Made by a program: the position numbers and the translations under genes. Below are positions 8,545-18,454 of a stretch of 64,000 nucleotides of DNA, piece by piece (within the stretch, counting starts at the first letter, position 1; each line of letters opens with the position of its first letter). The notes under the pieces are model-generated. The model made no database searches and was not told the origin of the DNA. It worked only from the letters and a program-made list of their open reading frames with translations. Origin of the DNA: Pandoraea anapnoica (lineage in GTDB: Bacteria; Pseudomonadota; Gammaproteobacteria; Burkholderiales; Burkholderiaceae); NCBI RefSeq assembly GCF_902459765.1, contig NZ_CABPSP010000005.1:248001-312000 (forward strand). The letters run 5' to 3'.

Positions 8545-10194
8545 TTACCTGACGCGAACCTTACGCGCGGCGCGAATCATGTCGCTGGCGCGCTCCGCGA
8601 TCATGATCGTCGGCGAATTGGTGTTGCCCGACGTGATGGTCGGCATGACGGACGCATCCACCACACGCAACCCCTGCACACCACGCACGCGCAACTGCGG
8701 ATCGACAACCGCATCGGGGTCATCGTCACGCCCCATGCGACACGTGCCGACCGGGTGGAAGATCGTCGTGCCGATATCGCCCGCCGCGCGCTTCAGGTCT
8801 TCGTCGCTCTGATAGGACGGTCCCGGCAGATACTCGCGCGGCTCGTAACGGGCGAACGCCGGTGCGCCCACGATGCGACGCGTAAGTTTGATGGCGTCGG
8901 CCGCCACGCGTAGGTCCGCTTCCGTCGAGAGATAGTGCGGCGCGATGTTCGGTGCGACGCGCACATCGGGCGACGTCAGATGCACATGGCCGCGCGACGT
9001 CGGTCGCAGATTGCACACCGACGCCGTGAACGCGTTGAACTTGTGCAGCGGCTCGCCGAACTTCTCCAGCGACAGCGGCTGTACGTGATACTCCAGATCG
9101 GGACGCGCCATGTCTTCGCGACTGCGGGCAAACGCCCCGAGCTGCGACGGTGCCATGCTCATCGGCCCGCGCTGCGTGAAGGCGTATTGCATGCCGATCG
9201 ACAGCTTGCCGAGCAGACTGTTCGCGGTGAGGTTGAGCGTCTTTGCGCCGCGCAGTTTGTACACCGTGCGCAATTGCAGATGGTCCTGCAAGTTCTCGCC
9301 GACAGCGGGCACATGCGACACGACATCGATGCCGAGATTGCGCAACCGTTCGCCGTCGCCAACGCCGGACACTTCGAGCAAATGCGGCGAATTGACTGCG
9401 CCCGCAGCGAGAATCGTCTCGACGTTCGCCAGCGCCACGAAGTCTTCGTTGCCACCGCGATATGCCACACCCGTGCAGCGCGTTCCGTCGAAGGTCAGAC
9501 GACTCACGCTCGCGCCGGTAATCACCGTCAGATTCGGACGTTGCGACGCCGGTCGCAAGAAGCCCTTCGCCGCACTCCAGCGCACACCGCGCCGCTGATT
9601 CACTTCGAAGTAACCGATGCCGAAGTTGTCGCCGCGATTGAAGTCGTCGGTTTTGGGAATGCCGATCTGCTCGGCCGCGTCGGCAAACGAATCGAGCACA
9701 CGCCATGACAGCCGCTGCTTCTCGACGCGCCATTCGCCCCCGCTGCCGTGGAACTCGGAGCTTCCGTTGTAGTGATCTTCGCTGCGCTTGAACAACGGCA
9801 GTACGTTGTCCCAGCGCCAGCCGTCGTCGCCGGTCGCCTCGGCCCAGACATCGTAATCTTCGCGCTGGCCGCGCATATAGATCATGCCGTTGATCGACGA
9901 ACTGCCGCCCAGCACCCGCCCGCGTGGATAAGCGAGTGAACGACCGTTAAGCCCGGCCTCCTCCTGCGTGCGGTACAGCCAGTCCGTGCGCGGGTTGCCG
10001 ATGCAATAGAGATAGCCGACGGGGATGTGAATCCAGTGATAGTCGTCCTTCCCGCCAGCTTCGAGCAGCAGCACCGTGACGTCCGGGTCTTGCGTGAGAC
10101 GGTTCGCCAGCACACAGCCCGCTGACCCGGCCCCGACGATGATGTAATCGAAGCGCTCCTGCTTGTCGCTATGCTTGTCCGTCTGCTTGCTCAT
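8545..10194 (-). CDS. GMC family FAD-dependent oxidoreductase (choline/alcohol dehydrogenase-like)
   Basis: Flavin-dependent alcohol oxidoreductase of 549 aa in the BetA/alkJ branch. The N-terminal dinucleotide-binding motif is DYIIVGAGSAGCVLANRL. Next come GMC signature 1 (GRVLGGSSSINGMIYMRGQ) and signature 2 (GAVNSPHLLEVSGVGD). The C-terminal catalytic region has FHPVGTCRMG and NTNSPTIMIAERASDMI, including the conserved His and Asn. ATG 10194 gives MSKQTDKHSDKQERFDYIIV. There is no signal peptide, so it is cytoplasmic. It lies 135 bp downstream of mmsA on the same strand and may oxidise an alcohol to the aldehyde level in a linked catabolic route. Substrate not predictable. Confidence 0.9.
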   Translation of the reverse strand: MSKQTDKHSDKQERFDYIIVGAGSAGCVLANRLTQDPDVTVLLLEAGGKDDYHWIHIPVGYLYCIGNPRTDWLYRTQEEAGLNGRSLAYPRGRVLGGSSSINGMIYMRGQREDYDVWAEATGDDGWRWDNVLPLFKRSEDHYNGSSEFHGSGGEWRVEKQRLSWRVLDSFADAAEQIGIPKTDDFNRGDNFGIGYFEVNQRRGVRWSAAKGFLRPASQRPNLTVITGASVSRLTFDGTRCTGVAYRGGNEDFVALANVETILAAGAVNSPHLLEVSGVGDGERLRNLGIDVVSHVPAVGENLQDHLQLRTVYKLRGAKTLNLTANSLLGKLSIGMQYAFTQRGPMSMAPSQLGAFARSREDMARPDLEYHVQPLSLEKFGEPLHKFNAFTASVCNLRPTSRGHVHLTSPDVRVAPNIAPHYLSTEADLRVAADAIKLTRRIVGAPAFARYEPREYLPGPSYQSDEDLKRAAGDIGTTIFHPVGTCRMGRDDDPDAVVDPQLRVRGVQGLRVVDASVMPTITSGNTNSPTIMIAERASDMIRAARKVRVR

Positions 10195-10329
10195 TCCCGC
10201 ATGTCTCCGTCGTTGGCGCGGCACTCGCCATAGTGCGGTGCCGACGCTGGTGCGGCACCCGAGTGGGGTGGACTGTCGCCACCCTCACCGGGTTCATTTT
10301 TGTCGTTGTGTTGCTTGCCGCGTCGCGAT

Positions 10330-11838
10330 TTACTTTGCCACCGGCATCGTGAACTCCGCCCCCTTGGCGATGCTGTCGGGCCAGCGCTGCATCACGCTCT
10401 TGAAGCGCGTGTAGAAGCGAATGCCCTCTTCGCCATAAGCGTGATGGTCGCCGAACAGCGAACGCTTCCATCCGCCGAACGACTGCCACGCCATCGGCAC
10501 CGGAATCGGCACATTAATGCCCACCATGCCGATCTTCACCTGACGCGAGAACGCACGTGCCACGCCGCCGTCGCTCGTGAAACACGATACGCCGTTGCCG
10601 AACTCGTGAGCGTTGATCAGCTCGATGGCCGACGCCAGATCGGGCACGCGCACGATGGCCAGCACCGGCCCGAAGATTTCGTCGCGATAGATCGTCATCT
10701 CGGTCGTCACGTGATCGAACAGCGTGCCGCCGAGGAAGAACCCTTGCTCGTGCCCCGGGACTTGCAGGCCGCGACCGTCGACGAGCAGCGTCGCCCCGGC
10801 ACTCACACCTTCCGCAATATAGCCCTCGATCTTCGCCTTGTGGGCGGCGGTCACGACCGGGCCCATCTCCGAAGCGTCGTCCACGCCCGGCCCGACACGC
10901 AGCGCCTTCACGCGCGGCACCAGCGCGTCGACCAGACGATCCGCCACCTGCCCCACCGCGACGGCCACCGAGATCGCCATGCAGCGCTCGCCAGCCGAGC
11001 CGTAGGCCGCGCCGACCAGGGCATCGACGGCCTGATCGAGATTCGCATCGGGCATCACCACGAGATGATTCTTCGCGCCGCCCAGCGCCTGCACGCGCTT
11101 GCCGCGTCGCGTGCCTTCCGTGTAGATGTACTCGGCAATCGGCGTCGAACCGACGAACGACAGGGCTTCGACATCCGGGTGATCGAGCAGTGCGTCCACG
11201 GCGACCTTGTCGCCCTGCACCACGTTGAACACGCCGTCCGGCAGCCCGGCTTCGCGCAGCAGATCGGCAATCAGCAGACTCGCCGACGGATCGCGTTCGG
11301 ACGGCTTGAGCACGAACGTATTGCCACAGGCGAGCGCAATCGGGAACATCCACATCGGCACCATCACCGGGAAGTTGAACGGCGTGATCCCGGCACAGAC
11401 TCCAACCGGCTGACGCAGATGCCAGTTGTCGATGCCGCCACCGATGTTGTCGCTGTGCTTGCCCATCAGCAGATTCGGTGCGCCACAGGCGTACTCGACG
11501 ATCTCGATGCCGCGCGTGACTTCACCGCGTGCGTCGGAGAACACCTTGCCGTGTTCGCGGGTGATGATGCGGGCGAGTTCGTCCTGATGCTCGTCGAGCA
11601 GCGCCTTGAACTTGAACAGCACGCGGGCGCGCTTGAGCGGGGCCGTCTCCGACCACGACGGCAGCGCCGCTTTAGCCGCCGCCACCGCTGCATTCACGTC
11701 CTTGACGCTGGCCAGGGCCACGCGGGCGCTCACGGCCCCCTCGGCCGGATTGAAGACGTCGGCGAAGCGCTCGCCCTCACCGGCCACACGTTGGCCACCG
11801 ATGAAGTGCTGGACGGTCGGAATATCAGCGTTGCTCAT
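10330..11838 (-). CDS. mmsA: CoA-acylating methylmalonate-semialdehyde dehydrogenase
   Basis: 502-aa aldehyde dehydrogenase of the MmsA type. It converts methylmalonate or malonate semialdehyde plus CoA and NAD+ to propionyl- or acetyl-CoA, in valine, thymine or beta-alanine breakdown. Family motifs: [11 protein letters not shown] near the N-terminus, [20 protein letters not shown], the cofactor loop [12 protein letters not shown], and the catalytic cysteine in [11 protein letters not shown] at about residue 284. The usual aldehyde dehydrogenase general-base Glu is replaced by the Gly-Gly-Ala-Lys-Asn-His stretch, as in CoA-acylating members. It is divergent from a LysR gene, with a T-N11-A site between them. 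Confidence 0.94.
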   Translation of the reverse strand: MSNADIPTVQHFIGGQRVAGEGERFADVFNPAEGAVSARVALASVKDVNAAVAAAKAALPSWSETAPLKRARVLFKFKALLDEHQDELARIITREHGKVFSDARGEVTRGIEIVEYACGAPNLLMGKHSDNIGGGIDNWHLRQPVGVCAGITPFNFPVMVPMWMFPIALACGNTFVLKPSERDPSASLLIADLLREAGLPDGVFNVVQGDKVAVDALLDHPDVEALSFVGSTPIAEYIYTEGTRRGKRVQALGGAKNHLVVMPDANLDQAVDALVGAAYGSAGERCMAISVAVAVGQVADRLVDALVPRVKALRVGPGVDDASEMGPVVTAAHKAKIEGYIAEGVSAGATLLVDGRGLQVPGHEQGFFLGGTLFDHVTTEMTIYRDEIFGPVLAIVRVPDLASAIELINAHEFGNGVSCFTSDGGVARAFSRQVKIGMVGINVPIPVPMAWQSFGGWKRSLFGDHHAYGEEGIRFYTRFKSVMQRWPDSIAKGAEFTMPVAK

Positions 11839-11957
11839 GTTCGTTTCCTGTGAATTTCAAGGCATCGACGCTGGTGTTGCCCTTCTCAGCGCCACAAGTA
11901 GCCCCAAGCGTACTGTCGCGACGGTCGACAATCCAATGAGAAAAAATCAAAAGCAAT

Positions 11958-11972
11958 ATAAGATTTGCTTAT
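11958..11972. promoter_or_regulatory. LysR-type T-N11-A operator between mmsA and lysR
   Basis: The 15-bp dyad ATAAG-ATTTG-CTTAT fits the LysR-box T-N11-A rule with a perfect 5-bp inverted repeat. It sits in an AT-rich part of the 171-bp divergent region, 38 bp before the lysR ATG. Confidence 0.55.
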
Positions 11973-12009
11973 GTTGCTCCGGTGAAACGCCTGCTCTAGT
12001 CCGTCGTCC

Positions 12010-12885
12010 ATGGAACTCGCTCATCTTCGCGCCTTCGTCGCCATCGCCCGTGAGGGCAATCTCACGCGTGCCGCCCAACGTCTGCATCTGACGCAACCCG
12101 CCGTGAGCCTTCAGGTGAAGGCCCTGCAGGAGACGCTGCGGCTCACCCTCTTCACGCGCACGGCGCAGGGGCTGGCGCTCACGCGCGACGGCCAGGCGCT
12201 GCTGCCGCTCGCCGAGCGCATGCTGGCCGCGCTGACCGACCTTCAGCAGGCCGCAGGTGCGTTGCGCGACACCGTGCGCGGACGCCTGCGCATCGGCACC
12301 ATCCTCGATCCCGAATTCACGCGTCTGGGGGCGTTTCTCAAACGTCTGGTGGAGTCGTATCCACAGATCGAGACGGCCCTGCGCCACAGCATGTCGGGCG
12401 ACGTGCTGCAACGGCTTGAGCGCAGCGAGCTGGACGTCGGCTTCTATATCGGGAGTCCCGACCCCGCCCGCTTTCACGCGATTACCCTCACCCCGTTCTC
12501 CTATCAGGTGCTGGCACCCGCTGGCTGGCGCGAGCGTGTGTCCCGGCGCGGCTGGCGCGAACTCGCCGCCCTCCCGTGGATCTGGACACCGCCGGAATCG
12601 GCGCACAACCGTCTGCTGTCGGCGGTCTTCGGCGAAGCCGGGGCGTCGCCCGTCAAAGTGGCGGAAGTGGATCAGGAGCCATCGATGCTCGATCTCGTGA
12701 AGTCCGGCATCGGCCTGTCGCTGGTGCGCGACTCGATTGCGCTGCGCGAAGCGCGTGCGCACGGTCTGGTGATCGCCGACAGCGTGTCGGTGCCCACGGA
12801 ACTCACGTTCGTCACCCTCGCCTCGCGGCGCGAGGAGCCCGCCATTGCCGCTGCGCTGCAACTGGTGACGGCGGTGTGGGCCTGA
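12010..12885 (+). CDS. LysR family transcriptional regulator
   Basis: 291-aa regulator. The N-terminal winged helix-turn-helix is [20 protein letters not shown] followed by [18 protein letters not shown], then the linker helix. A type 2 periplasmic-binding-like effector domain starts near residue 90 ([20 protein letters not shown]) and extends to the end, with the usual [13 protein letters not shown] block. It is divergent from mmsA, and a T-N11-A dyad lies between the two genes. By the normal logic of this family it likely autoregulates and activates mmsA and perhaps the GMC oxidoreductase gene in response to a pathway metabolite. The effector is unknown. Confidence 0.9.
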   Translation: MELAHLRAFVAIAREGNLTRAAQRLHLTQPAVSLQVKALQETLRLTLFTRTAQGLALTRDGQALLPLAERMLAALTDLQQAAGALRDTVRGRLRIGTILDPEFTRLGAFLKRLVESYPQIETALRHSMSGDVLQRLERSELDVGFYIGSPDPARFHAITLTPFSYQVLAPAGWRERVSRRGWRELAALPWIWTPPESAHNRLLSAVFGEAGASPVKVAEVDQEPSMLDLVKSGIGLSLVRDSIALREARAHGLVIADSVSVPTELTFVTLASRREEPAIAAALQLVTAVWA

Positions 12886-13120
12886 GTGGCCTGAGTGGAC
12901 TTTGGGGCCAGGACGCACGCATTTCACCTCGTCTCGCGACACCCTCGCATCGCAATTCCGGCGCATAATCCATGCCTGCTCAGGCCTTCACGCTCAAGAC
13001 ATTCGAAAAGGCCCATCTCCCCGCAACTCATTCCCACGACATGGCTCGTCCCCTGATGACCTGCCATGCCGGATCCTTTCTAAAGCTCTAGAATTTAATT
13101 CTCTCTTCGAGGAGTCGATC

Positions 13121-14512
13121 ATGTCTGATGTGCGAATGGAACGCGATACCTTCGGCGAAATTGCCGTGCCTGCCGACCGTCTTTGGGGTGCACAAACCCA
13201 GCGCTCGCTGCAAAACTTCAAGATTTCCACCGAGAAAATGCCGCGTGAACTCGTGCGCGCGCTCGCTCGTGTGAAGCGCGCGGCCGCCGAGGTCAACAAG
13301 GATCTGGGCGTGCTGGACGCAAAGAAGGCCGACGCGATCATCAAGGCCGCCGACGAAGTCGTCGACGGCAAGCATGACGACGAATTCCCGCTCGCCGTGT
13401 GGCAGACCGGCTCGGGCACGCAGTCGAACATGAACATGAACGAAGTGCTCGCGAACCGCGCCAGCGAACTGCTCGGCGGCGTGCGTGGCGAAGAGCGCCT
13501 CGTGCATCCGAACGACGACGTGAACAAGGGCCAGTCGTCGAACGACGTCTTCCCGACCGCCATGAGCGTGGCCGCACTCGACGCCCTCGTGAACCACCTC
13601 AAGCCCAGCGTGGGCCAGTTGCGCGACACGCTGCATGCGAAGGCGCGCGCCTATGACGACATCGTCAAGATCGGCCGCACGCACTTGCAGGACGCCACGC
13701 CGCTCACGCTCGGTCAGGAAATCTCCGGCTGGGTGGCGCAAATCGACCACGGTCTGAAGCACGTCGACAACGCCCTGCCCCACGTCGCCGAACTCGCCCT
13801 CGGCGGCACGGCCGTCGGCACCGGTCTGAACGCGCACCCCGAATTCGCGAAGAAGGTGGCCGACGCGCTCGCTCGCGACACCGGCCTGCCGTTCGTCACC
13901 GCGCCGAACAAGTTCGAAGCGCTCGCCGCCAACGACGCCATCGTCAACGCACACGGCACGCTCAAGACGCTCGCCGCCAGCTTCATGAAGATCGCCAACG
14001 ACGTGCGCTGGCTGGCCAGCGGCCCGCGTTGCGGCATCGGCGAGTTGCAGATTCCGGAAAACGAACCGGGCAGCTCGATCATGCCGGGCAAGGTCAACCC
14101 GACCCAATGCGAAGCCATGACGATGCTGTGCTGCCAGGTGCTGGGCAACGACGTCGCGATCAACATCGGTGGTTCGATGGGTAACTTCGAGCTGAACGTG
14201 TTCAAGCCGATGCTCATCCACAACTTCCTGCAAAGCGTGCGCGTGCTCGCCGACGGCGCGGTCAGCTTCAACGATAACTGCGCGATCGGGATCGAGCCGA
14301 ATCGCGAACGCATCGGCACACTGCTCGAAGAGTCGCTCATGCTCGTGACCGCGCTCAACCCGCACATCGGTTACGACAAAGCTGCACAGATCGCGAAGAA
14401 GGCACACAAGGAAGGCACGACGCTCAAGGCAGCCGCCCTCGCGTCGGGCCACGTCACGGCCGAGCAGTTCGACGCCTGGGTTCGCCCGGAGCAAATGGTC
14501 GGCAAGCGTTAA
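13121..14512 (+). CDS. fumC: Class II fumarate hydratase
   Basis: 463-aa iron-independent fumarase that interconverts fumarate and L-malate in the TCA cycle as a homotetramer. Start: GAGGAG lies 8 nt before ATG 13121, giving [20 protein letters not shown]. Substrate-site motifs are present: [50 protein letters not shown], and the superfamily signature [11 protein letters not shown] with its catalytic serine loop. The open frame extends upstream to 12902 but that part lacks family similarity. Class II enzymes often back up Fe-S fumarase under oxidative or iron stress. It stands as a single gene before a LysR gene. Confidence 0.97.
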   Translation: MSDVRMERDTFGEIAVPADRLWGAQTQRSLQNFKISTEKMPRELVRALARVKRAAAEVNKDLGVLDAKKADAIIKAADEVVDGKHDDEFPLAVWQTGSGTQSNMNMNEVLANRASELLGGVRGEERLVHPNDDVNKGQSSNDVFPTAMSVAALDALVNHLKPSVGQLRDTLHAKARAYDDIVKIGRTHLQDATPLTLGQEISGWVAQIDHGLKHVDNALPHVAELALGGTAVGTGLNAHPEFAKKVADALARDTGLPFVTAPNKFEALAANDAIVNAHGTLKTLAASFMKIANDVRWLASGPRCGIGELQIPENEPGSSIMPGKVNPTQCEAMTMLCCQVLGNDVAINIGGSMGNFELNVFKPMLIHNFLQSVRVLADGAVSFNDNCAIGIEPNRERIGTLLEESLMLVTALNPHIGYDKAAQIAKKAHKEGTTLKAAALASGHVTAEQFDAWVRPEQMVGKR

Positions 14513-14550
14513 GCTTCCTGACTCGCACCCTGCATTAGCCGTCACCGCGC

Positions 14551-15453
14551 ATGCCGATTTCGCCCCTGCCGCCGCTGCACTGCCTGATTGCGTTCGATGC
14601 CGCCGTGCGGCATGCGAACTTCACCCGGGCCGCCGCGGAACTCAACCTCACGCAAAGCGCCGTGAGTCGGCAGATCGCGCAGCTCGAAGAGTTTCTCGGG
14701 CGCGCGCTGTTCACACGCGAACATCGCACGCTGCGACTGACGGTGGCCGGACAACGTTACGCCGAGCAGATTCAGCGTCTGCTCGGCGAATGCGCTGAAG
14801 CCACGGCCGACCTCATGAAGCGACGCGGCGATCTGGAACTCACGGTCGCGTGTTCGTCCGGCGTGGCCGTGCTCTGGATGACGCCGCAACTCATGCGCTT
14901 TCGCGCAGCACACCCCGACATCAAGATTCGCGTAATCGTGAAGGACGGCATCACGTCGCTCTCCGCGTCCGAATTCGATCTCGGCGTGTACTACGTGCGT
15001 AACGACCTGCCGCCCGATTTCGCCGGACGCCGTCTATTCGACGAGGAAGTCTTCCCCGTCTGCTCCCCCAGCTATCTCGCCGGACGCACACTCACCCCGG
15101 CCGATCTCGTCGGCGAAACCCTGCTCTTCATCGAAGACGGTCAGCGCAAGTGGATGTCGTGGCCCGACTGGTTCGAGCTGCAAGGCGTGAACGCGCCGAA
15201 ATTCCCGCGCTTGGTGAGCGCCAATTACTACCCGCTGCTCGTGCAGATGGCCATCGAAGGCGGCGGACTGGTGATGGGCTGGCGTCACATGATCGACCCG
15301 TGTCTCGACGCCGGTCTGCTCGTGCCCGCGTGCGATGCATCGGCCAGTCTGGGCGGCGGCTACTACCTCGTATGGCCTGCCGAGCGCCATGAGCATGCCG
15401 CAGCACGAATTTTCCGTAACTGGATTTACTCGGAAACTCGTTTCCCATCATAG
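14551..15453 (+). CDS. LysR family transcriptional regulator (GcvA-like)
   Basis: 300-aa regulator. The helix-turn-helix is LIAFDAAVRHANFTRAAAEL followed by NLTQSAVSRQIAQLEEFLGR, with an effector-binding domain from about residue 92. The opening PLPPLHCLIAFDAAVRHANF and the FELQGVNAPKFPRLVSANY and GGGLVMGWRHMIDP blocks resemble the GcvA/AmpR-like branch. It begins 38 bp after fumC and is followed, after a 237-bp gap with an 11-bp inverted repeat, by an MFS symporter and an amidohydrolase in the same direction, which are its likeliest targets. The inducer is unknown. Confidence 0.88.
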   Translation: MPISPLPPLHCLIAFDAAVRHANFTRAAAELNLTQSAVSRQIAQLEEFLGRALFTREHRTLRLTVAGQRYAEQIQRLLGECAEATADLMKRRGDLELTVACSSGVAVLWMTPQLMRFRAAHPDIKIRVIVKDGITSLSASEFDLGVYYVRNDLPPDFAGRRLFDEEVFPVCSPSYLAGRTLTPADLVGETLLFIEDGQRKWMSWPDWFELQGVNAPKFPRLVSANYYPLLVQMAIEGGGLVMGWRHMIDPCLDAGLLVPACDASASLGGGYYLVWPAERHEHAAARIFRNWIYSETRFPS

Positions 15454-15474
15454 GGGTTACGTGAGTTTCCAGAA

Positions 15475-15501
15475 GTTGCCATGCGCCACACGCATGGCAA
15501 C
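15475..15501. repeat. Perfect 11-bp inverted repeat between lysR and the MFS gene
   Basis: GTTGCCATGCG (15475-15485) and its complement (15491-15501) are separated by CCACA. No T-run follows directly, so it is either a weak terminator for the upstream lysR gene or an operator for the symporter gene that starts 190 bp downstream. Confidence 0.55.
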
Positions 15502-15690
15502 ATGCGGAATTATCGTTTTGCCTGTCATTTTGTCTGAACTACTTTCTGTCTTATCCGCGCACGTCCGGTCGCGGCATGGAATTCCCATTGCCTGCGAACG
15601 AACGTGATCCGACAAAAAAGCAGGCGTATTACCGGCATGACGTGACAGCAAGACACGCAACGGACGCCACCCATCCTCCGGGAGACCCAG

Positions 15691-16980
15691 ATGCAGGCGA
15701 CCTACGCAGTGCCTCAAGACAACCTGGCCCGCCAACGCCGTCACGCGATCGTGGCGACGGTGATCGGCAACGGGCTTGAATGGTTCGACTTCACCGTCTA
15801 CAGCTTCTTCGCTGCGATCATCGCGAAGCAGTTCTTCCCCACGGGCGACGACCTCTCGTCGTTCCTGCTAGCCGTGGCCACCTTCGGCGTGGGCTTCTTC
15901 ATGCGCCCGGTCGGCGGCATCGTGCTCGGCATCTACTCCGACCGCGTGGGCCGCAAAGCCGCTCTCTCGCTCACCATCCTGTTGATGGCAGCAGGCACGG
16001 CCATGATCGGTCTGGCGCCGACGTACGACCAGATCGGACTCGCCGCACCGCTCATCATCGTGCTGGCCCGTTTGCTGCAAGGCTTCTCCGCCGGTGGTGA
16101 AATGGGGGGCGCAACGGCATTCCTGACGGAATACGCACCGCCCAATCAACGCGCTTACTACTCCGCATGGATTCAATCGAGCATCGGCTTTGCCGTGCTG
16201 CTCGGCGCGGCTGTGGGCACGTTCGTGACGACCGAACTCGACAAGGCGTCGCTCGAATCGTGGGGCTGGCGTGTGCCGTTCATCGTCGGCATGCTGATCG
16301 GCCCGGTCGGTTTCTACATCCGTAACAAGATCGACGAAACGCCGACGTTCCAGAGCGCAGAGAAGTCCGACACGCCGCTGCGCGACGTCTTCTCGCAATA
16401 CCCCAAGGAAACGCTCGCGAGCTTCTCCATGGTCGTGCTGTGGACGATCTGCACCTACGTGCTGCTGTTCTACATGCCGACGTATGCCCAACGCGTGCTG
16501 CATCTGCCCGCGTCTAACGGCTTCACCGCTGGCATGGTCGGCGGCGCGATGATCCTCGTGTTCGCCCCGGTCGTGGGACGTCTGGCGGACCGTCTCGGCC
16601 GTCGCCCTTTCCTGACGGGTTCGGCACTGCTGATTCTGGTGCTCGCCTGGCCGATGTTCACGTACCTGAACGTGTCGCCGGGTCTGCAATCGCTGCTCAC
16701 GTTCCAGATCGTGTTCGGCCTGCTGATCGCCTGCTACACCGGCCCGATTCTCGCCGCGTTCTCCGAGTTGTTCCCGGCGAAGGTGCTCTCGACCGGCCTG
16801 TCGGTGGCGTACAACTTCGCGGTGACGATCTTCGGCGGCTTCGCTGCGCTGATCATCACCTGGCTGATTGCCCGCACGGGCAGCAACATGGCCCCGGCGA
16901 TCTACGTGATCGTTGCGGCGGCCATCAGTCTGGTCGGCACGTGCTTCGTCAAGCCGCTGCCAAAGACCGGCAAGGTCTGA
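15691..16980 (+). CDS. MFS transporter, metabolite:H+ symporter (MHS) family
   Basis: 429-aa, 12-helix inner-membrane symporter of the citrate/proline/dicarboxylate MHS group. N-terminal hallmark: RRHAIVATVIGNGLEWFDFTVYSFFA. The loop 2-3 motif is GIYSDRVGRKAAL, and the helix 4-5 block is RLLQGFSAGGEMGGATAFLTEYAP. The second half has GRLADRLGRRPFL. A GGGAGACC ribosome site precedes ATG 15691. The amidohydrolase gene lies 65 bp downstream behind a hairpin, so the pair probably takes up and hydrolyses a common compound. The exact substrate (carboxylate, betaine or amino acid derivative) is not readable. Confidence 0.9.
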   Translation: MQATYAVPQDNLARQRRHAIVATVIGNGLEWFDFTVYSFFAAIIAKQFFPTGDDLSSFLLAVATFGVGFFMRPVGGIVLGIYSDRVGRKAALSLTILLMAAGTAMIGLAPTYDQIGLAAPLIIVLARLLQGFSAGGEMGGATAFLTEYAPPNQRAYYSAWIQSSIGFAVLLGAAVGTFVTTELDKASLESWGWRVPFIVGMLIGPVGFYIRNKIDETPTFQSAEKSDTPLRDVFSQYPKETLASFSMVVLWTICTYVLLFYMPTYAQRVLHLPASNGFTAGMVGGAMILVFAPVVGRLADRLGRRPFLTGSALLILVLAWPMFTYLNVSPGLQSLLTFQIVFGLLIACYTGPILAAFSELFPAKVLSTGLSVAYNFAVTIFGGFAALIITWLIARTGSNMAPAIYVIVAAAISLVGTCFVKPLPKTGKV

Positions 16981-16991
16981 GTTTCTCCTAA

Positions 16992-17030
16992 ACAAGGCGC
17001 GCCCTGTCCCGGCGCGCCTTGTGCTTTTTA
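16992..17030 (+). terminator. Hairpin terminator/attenuator between MFS and amidohydrolase genes
   Basis: A 12-bp stem (16992-17003 with 17011-17022, loop CTGTCCC) is followed by GCTTTTTA. It lies only 15 nt before the ATG of the amidohydrolase gene, so it may reduce read-through and lower the second gene's expression relative to the first. Confidence 0.75.
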
Positions 17031-17045
17031 TCAAGGAATTCCCCC

Positions 17046-18284
17046 ATGTCCTCCACGACCGTTACTTTGCTTCGCGGCGGCAACGTGCTCGACGCGGCCG
17101 CTGGCCGCCTGCTCGAACGTCACGATGTGGCCATCGTTGGCAATCGCATTACGGCGGTGAGCGCCACGCCGCTCGATATTGCCGACGCAACGGTGATCGA
17201 CGTCACCGGCAAGACCGTCATGCCCGGCATGATCGACTGCCACGTGCACGTGCTCGCCTCGCATCCGAACCTCGGCACGAACGCGAGCCAGCCGAACGTG
17301 CTGACCGTGCTCAAGTCGTTGCCGATCATGCAAGGCATGCTCAACCGCGGCTTCACCACCGTGCGCGACGCAGGCGGTGCCGACTGGGCGCTGCAACAGG
17401 CCATCGAACAAGGCGTGATCCCGGGCCCGCGCATTTTCCCGTCGGGCAAGGCGCTGTCGCAAACCGGCGGTCACGGCGACTTCCGCCCGCGCAGCGACGT
17501 GCTTGAGCCGTGCTCGTGTGCATTCCGTGCGGGCGCCATCGGCCGCGTGGTCGACGGCGTCGACCCGATTCGTCTCGCCGTGCGCGAAGAGATTCAGAAG
17601 GGCGCAACGCAGATCAAGCTGATGGCTTCGGGCGGCGTGGCATCGCCGGTCGATCCCATCGCCAACACGCAGTATTCGGAAGATGAAATTCGCGCGGCCG
17701 TGGCGGAAGCGGAAGCGGCACAGACTTATGTGATGGCCCACGCGTACACGCCGAAGGCCATCGCGCGTGCCGTGCGTTGCGGCGTGCGTACCATCGAGCA
17801 CGGCAATCTGTGCGACGCCGAGACGGCGAAGCTCATGGCCGAGAAAGGCGCTTACGTGGTGCCGACGCTCGTGACCTACGACGCGCTCGCCAAGGACGGC
17901 GAATCGCTGGGCCTGCCGCCGGAATCCGTCGCCAAGGTGGAGAGCGTGCAACGCGCCGGTCGCGAATCGCTCGCGATCTACCGCGAAGCTGGCGTGAAGA
18001 TGGGCTTCGGCTCGGATCTGCTCGGCGACATGCACAAGTACCAGTCCGACGAACTGACGATTCGCGCCGACGTGCTGGGCGCAGCCGAGACGCTGCGTTC
18101 GGCGACGGTGATCGGCGCGGAGATTCTGAATCGTGAGGGTGAGCTGGGCGTAATCGCGCCGGGCGCGCTCGCCGACGTGCTGGTCGTCGATGGGAATCCG
18201 CTCGAATCGATCGATGTGCTGACGGGTCAGGGCGAGGCTATTCGCTGGGTCTTCAAGGACGGCAAGGTCGCGAAGCAACCGTAA
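17046..18284 (+). CDS. Metal-dependent amidohydrolase family protein
   Basis: 412-aa TIM-barrel hydrolase of the imidazolonepropionase/Xaa-Pro-dipeptidase-like group. Metal site elements in order: DCHVHV (HxH), the carboxylated-lysine strand QIKLMASGGV, His in MAHAYTPKAI, His in IEHGNLCD, and Asp in GFGSDLLG. The small beta-sandwich domain is made by the N-terminus (LLRGGNVLDAAAGRLLER) and C-terminus (GALADVLVVDGNPLESIDVL). ATG 17046 has AAGGA 8 nt upstream. It follows the MHS symporter gene, and joint uptake and hydrolysis of an amide- or ring-containing nutrient is plausible. Substrate unknown. Confidence 0.88.
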   Translation: MSSTTVTLLRGGNVLDAAAGRLLERHDVAIVGNRITAVSATPLDIADATVIDVTGKTVMPGMIDCHVHVLASHPNLGTNASQPNVLTVLKSLPIMQGMLNRGFTTVRDAGGADWALQQAIEQGVIPGPRIFPSGKALSQTGGHGDFRPRSDVLEPCSCAFRAGAIGRVVDGVDPIRLAVREEIQKGATQIKLMASGGVASPVDPIANTQYSEDEIRAAVAEAEAAQTYVMAHAYTPKAIARAVRCGVRTIEHGNLCDAETAKLMAEKGAYVVPTLVTYDALAKDGESLGLPPESVAKVESVQRAGRESLAIYREAGVKMGFGSDLLGDMHKYQSDELTIRADVLGAAETLRSATVIGAEILNREGELGVIAPGALADVLVVDGNPLESIDVLTGQGEAIRWVFKDGKVAKQP

Positions 18285-18311
18285 TCCCATTACCGCTTCG
18301 TAAGCACAAAG

Positions 18312-18349
18312 AAACGCCGCGACGGGCATGACGTCGCGGCGTTTTTGCT
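18312..18349 (+). terminator. Rho-independent terminator after the amidohydrolase gene
   Basis: A 12-bp stem (18312-18323 with 18333-18344) with a 9-nt loop runs into GTTTTTGCTT, 28 bp past the stop codon at 18284. Confidence 0.85.
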
Positions 18350-18454
18350 TTCGGAGCGCGCTCTCGCCAGCCCCACCACCCGAGCAAAAAGTAAAAGCAG
18401 CACGCAAGTCGGAGGACTAGTCTCATCGCATAAACGTAGAGAACAAGGTCCCCC

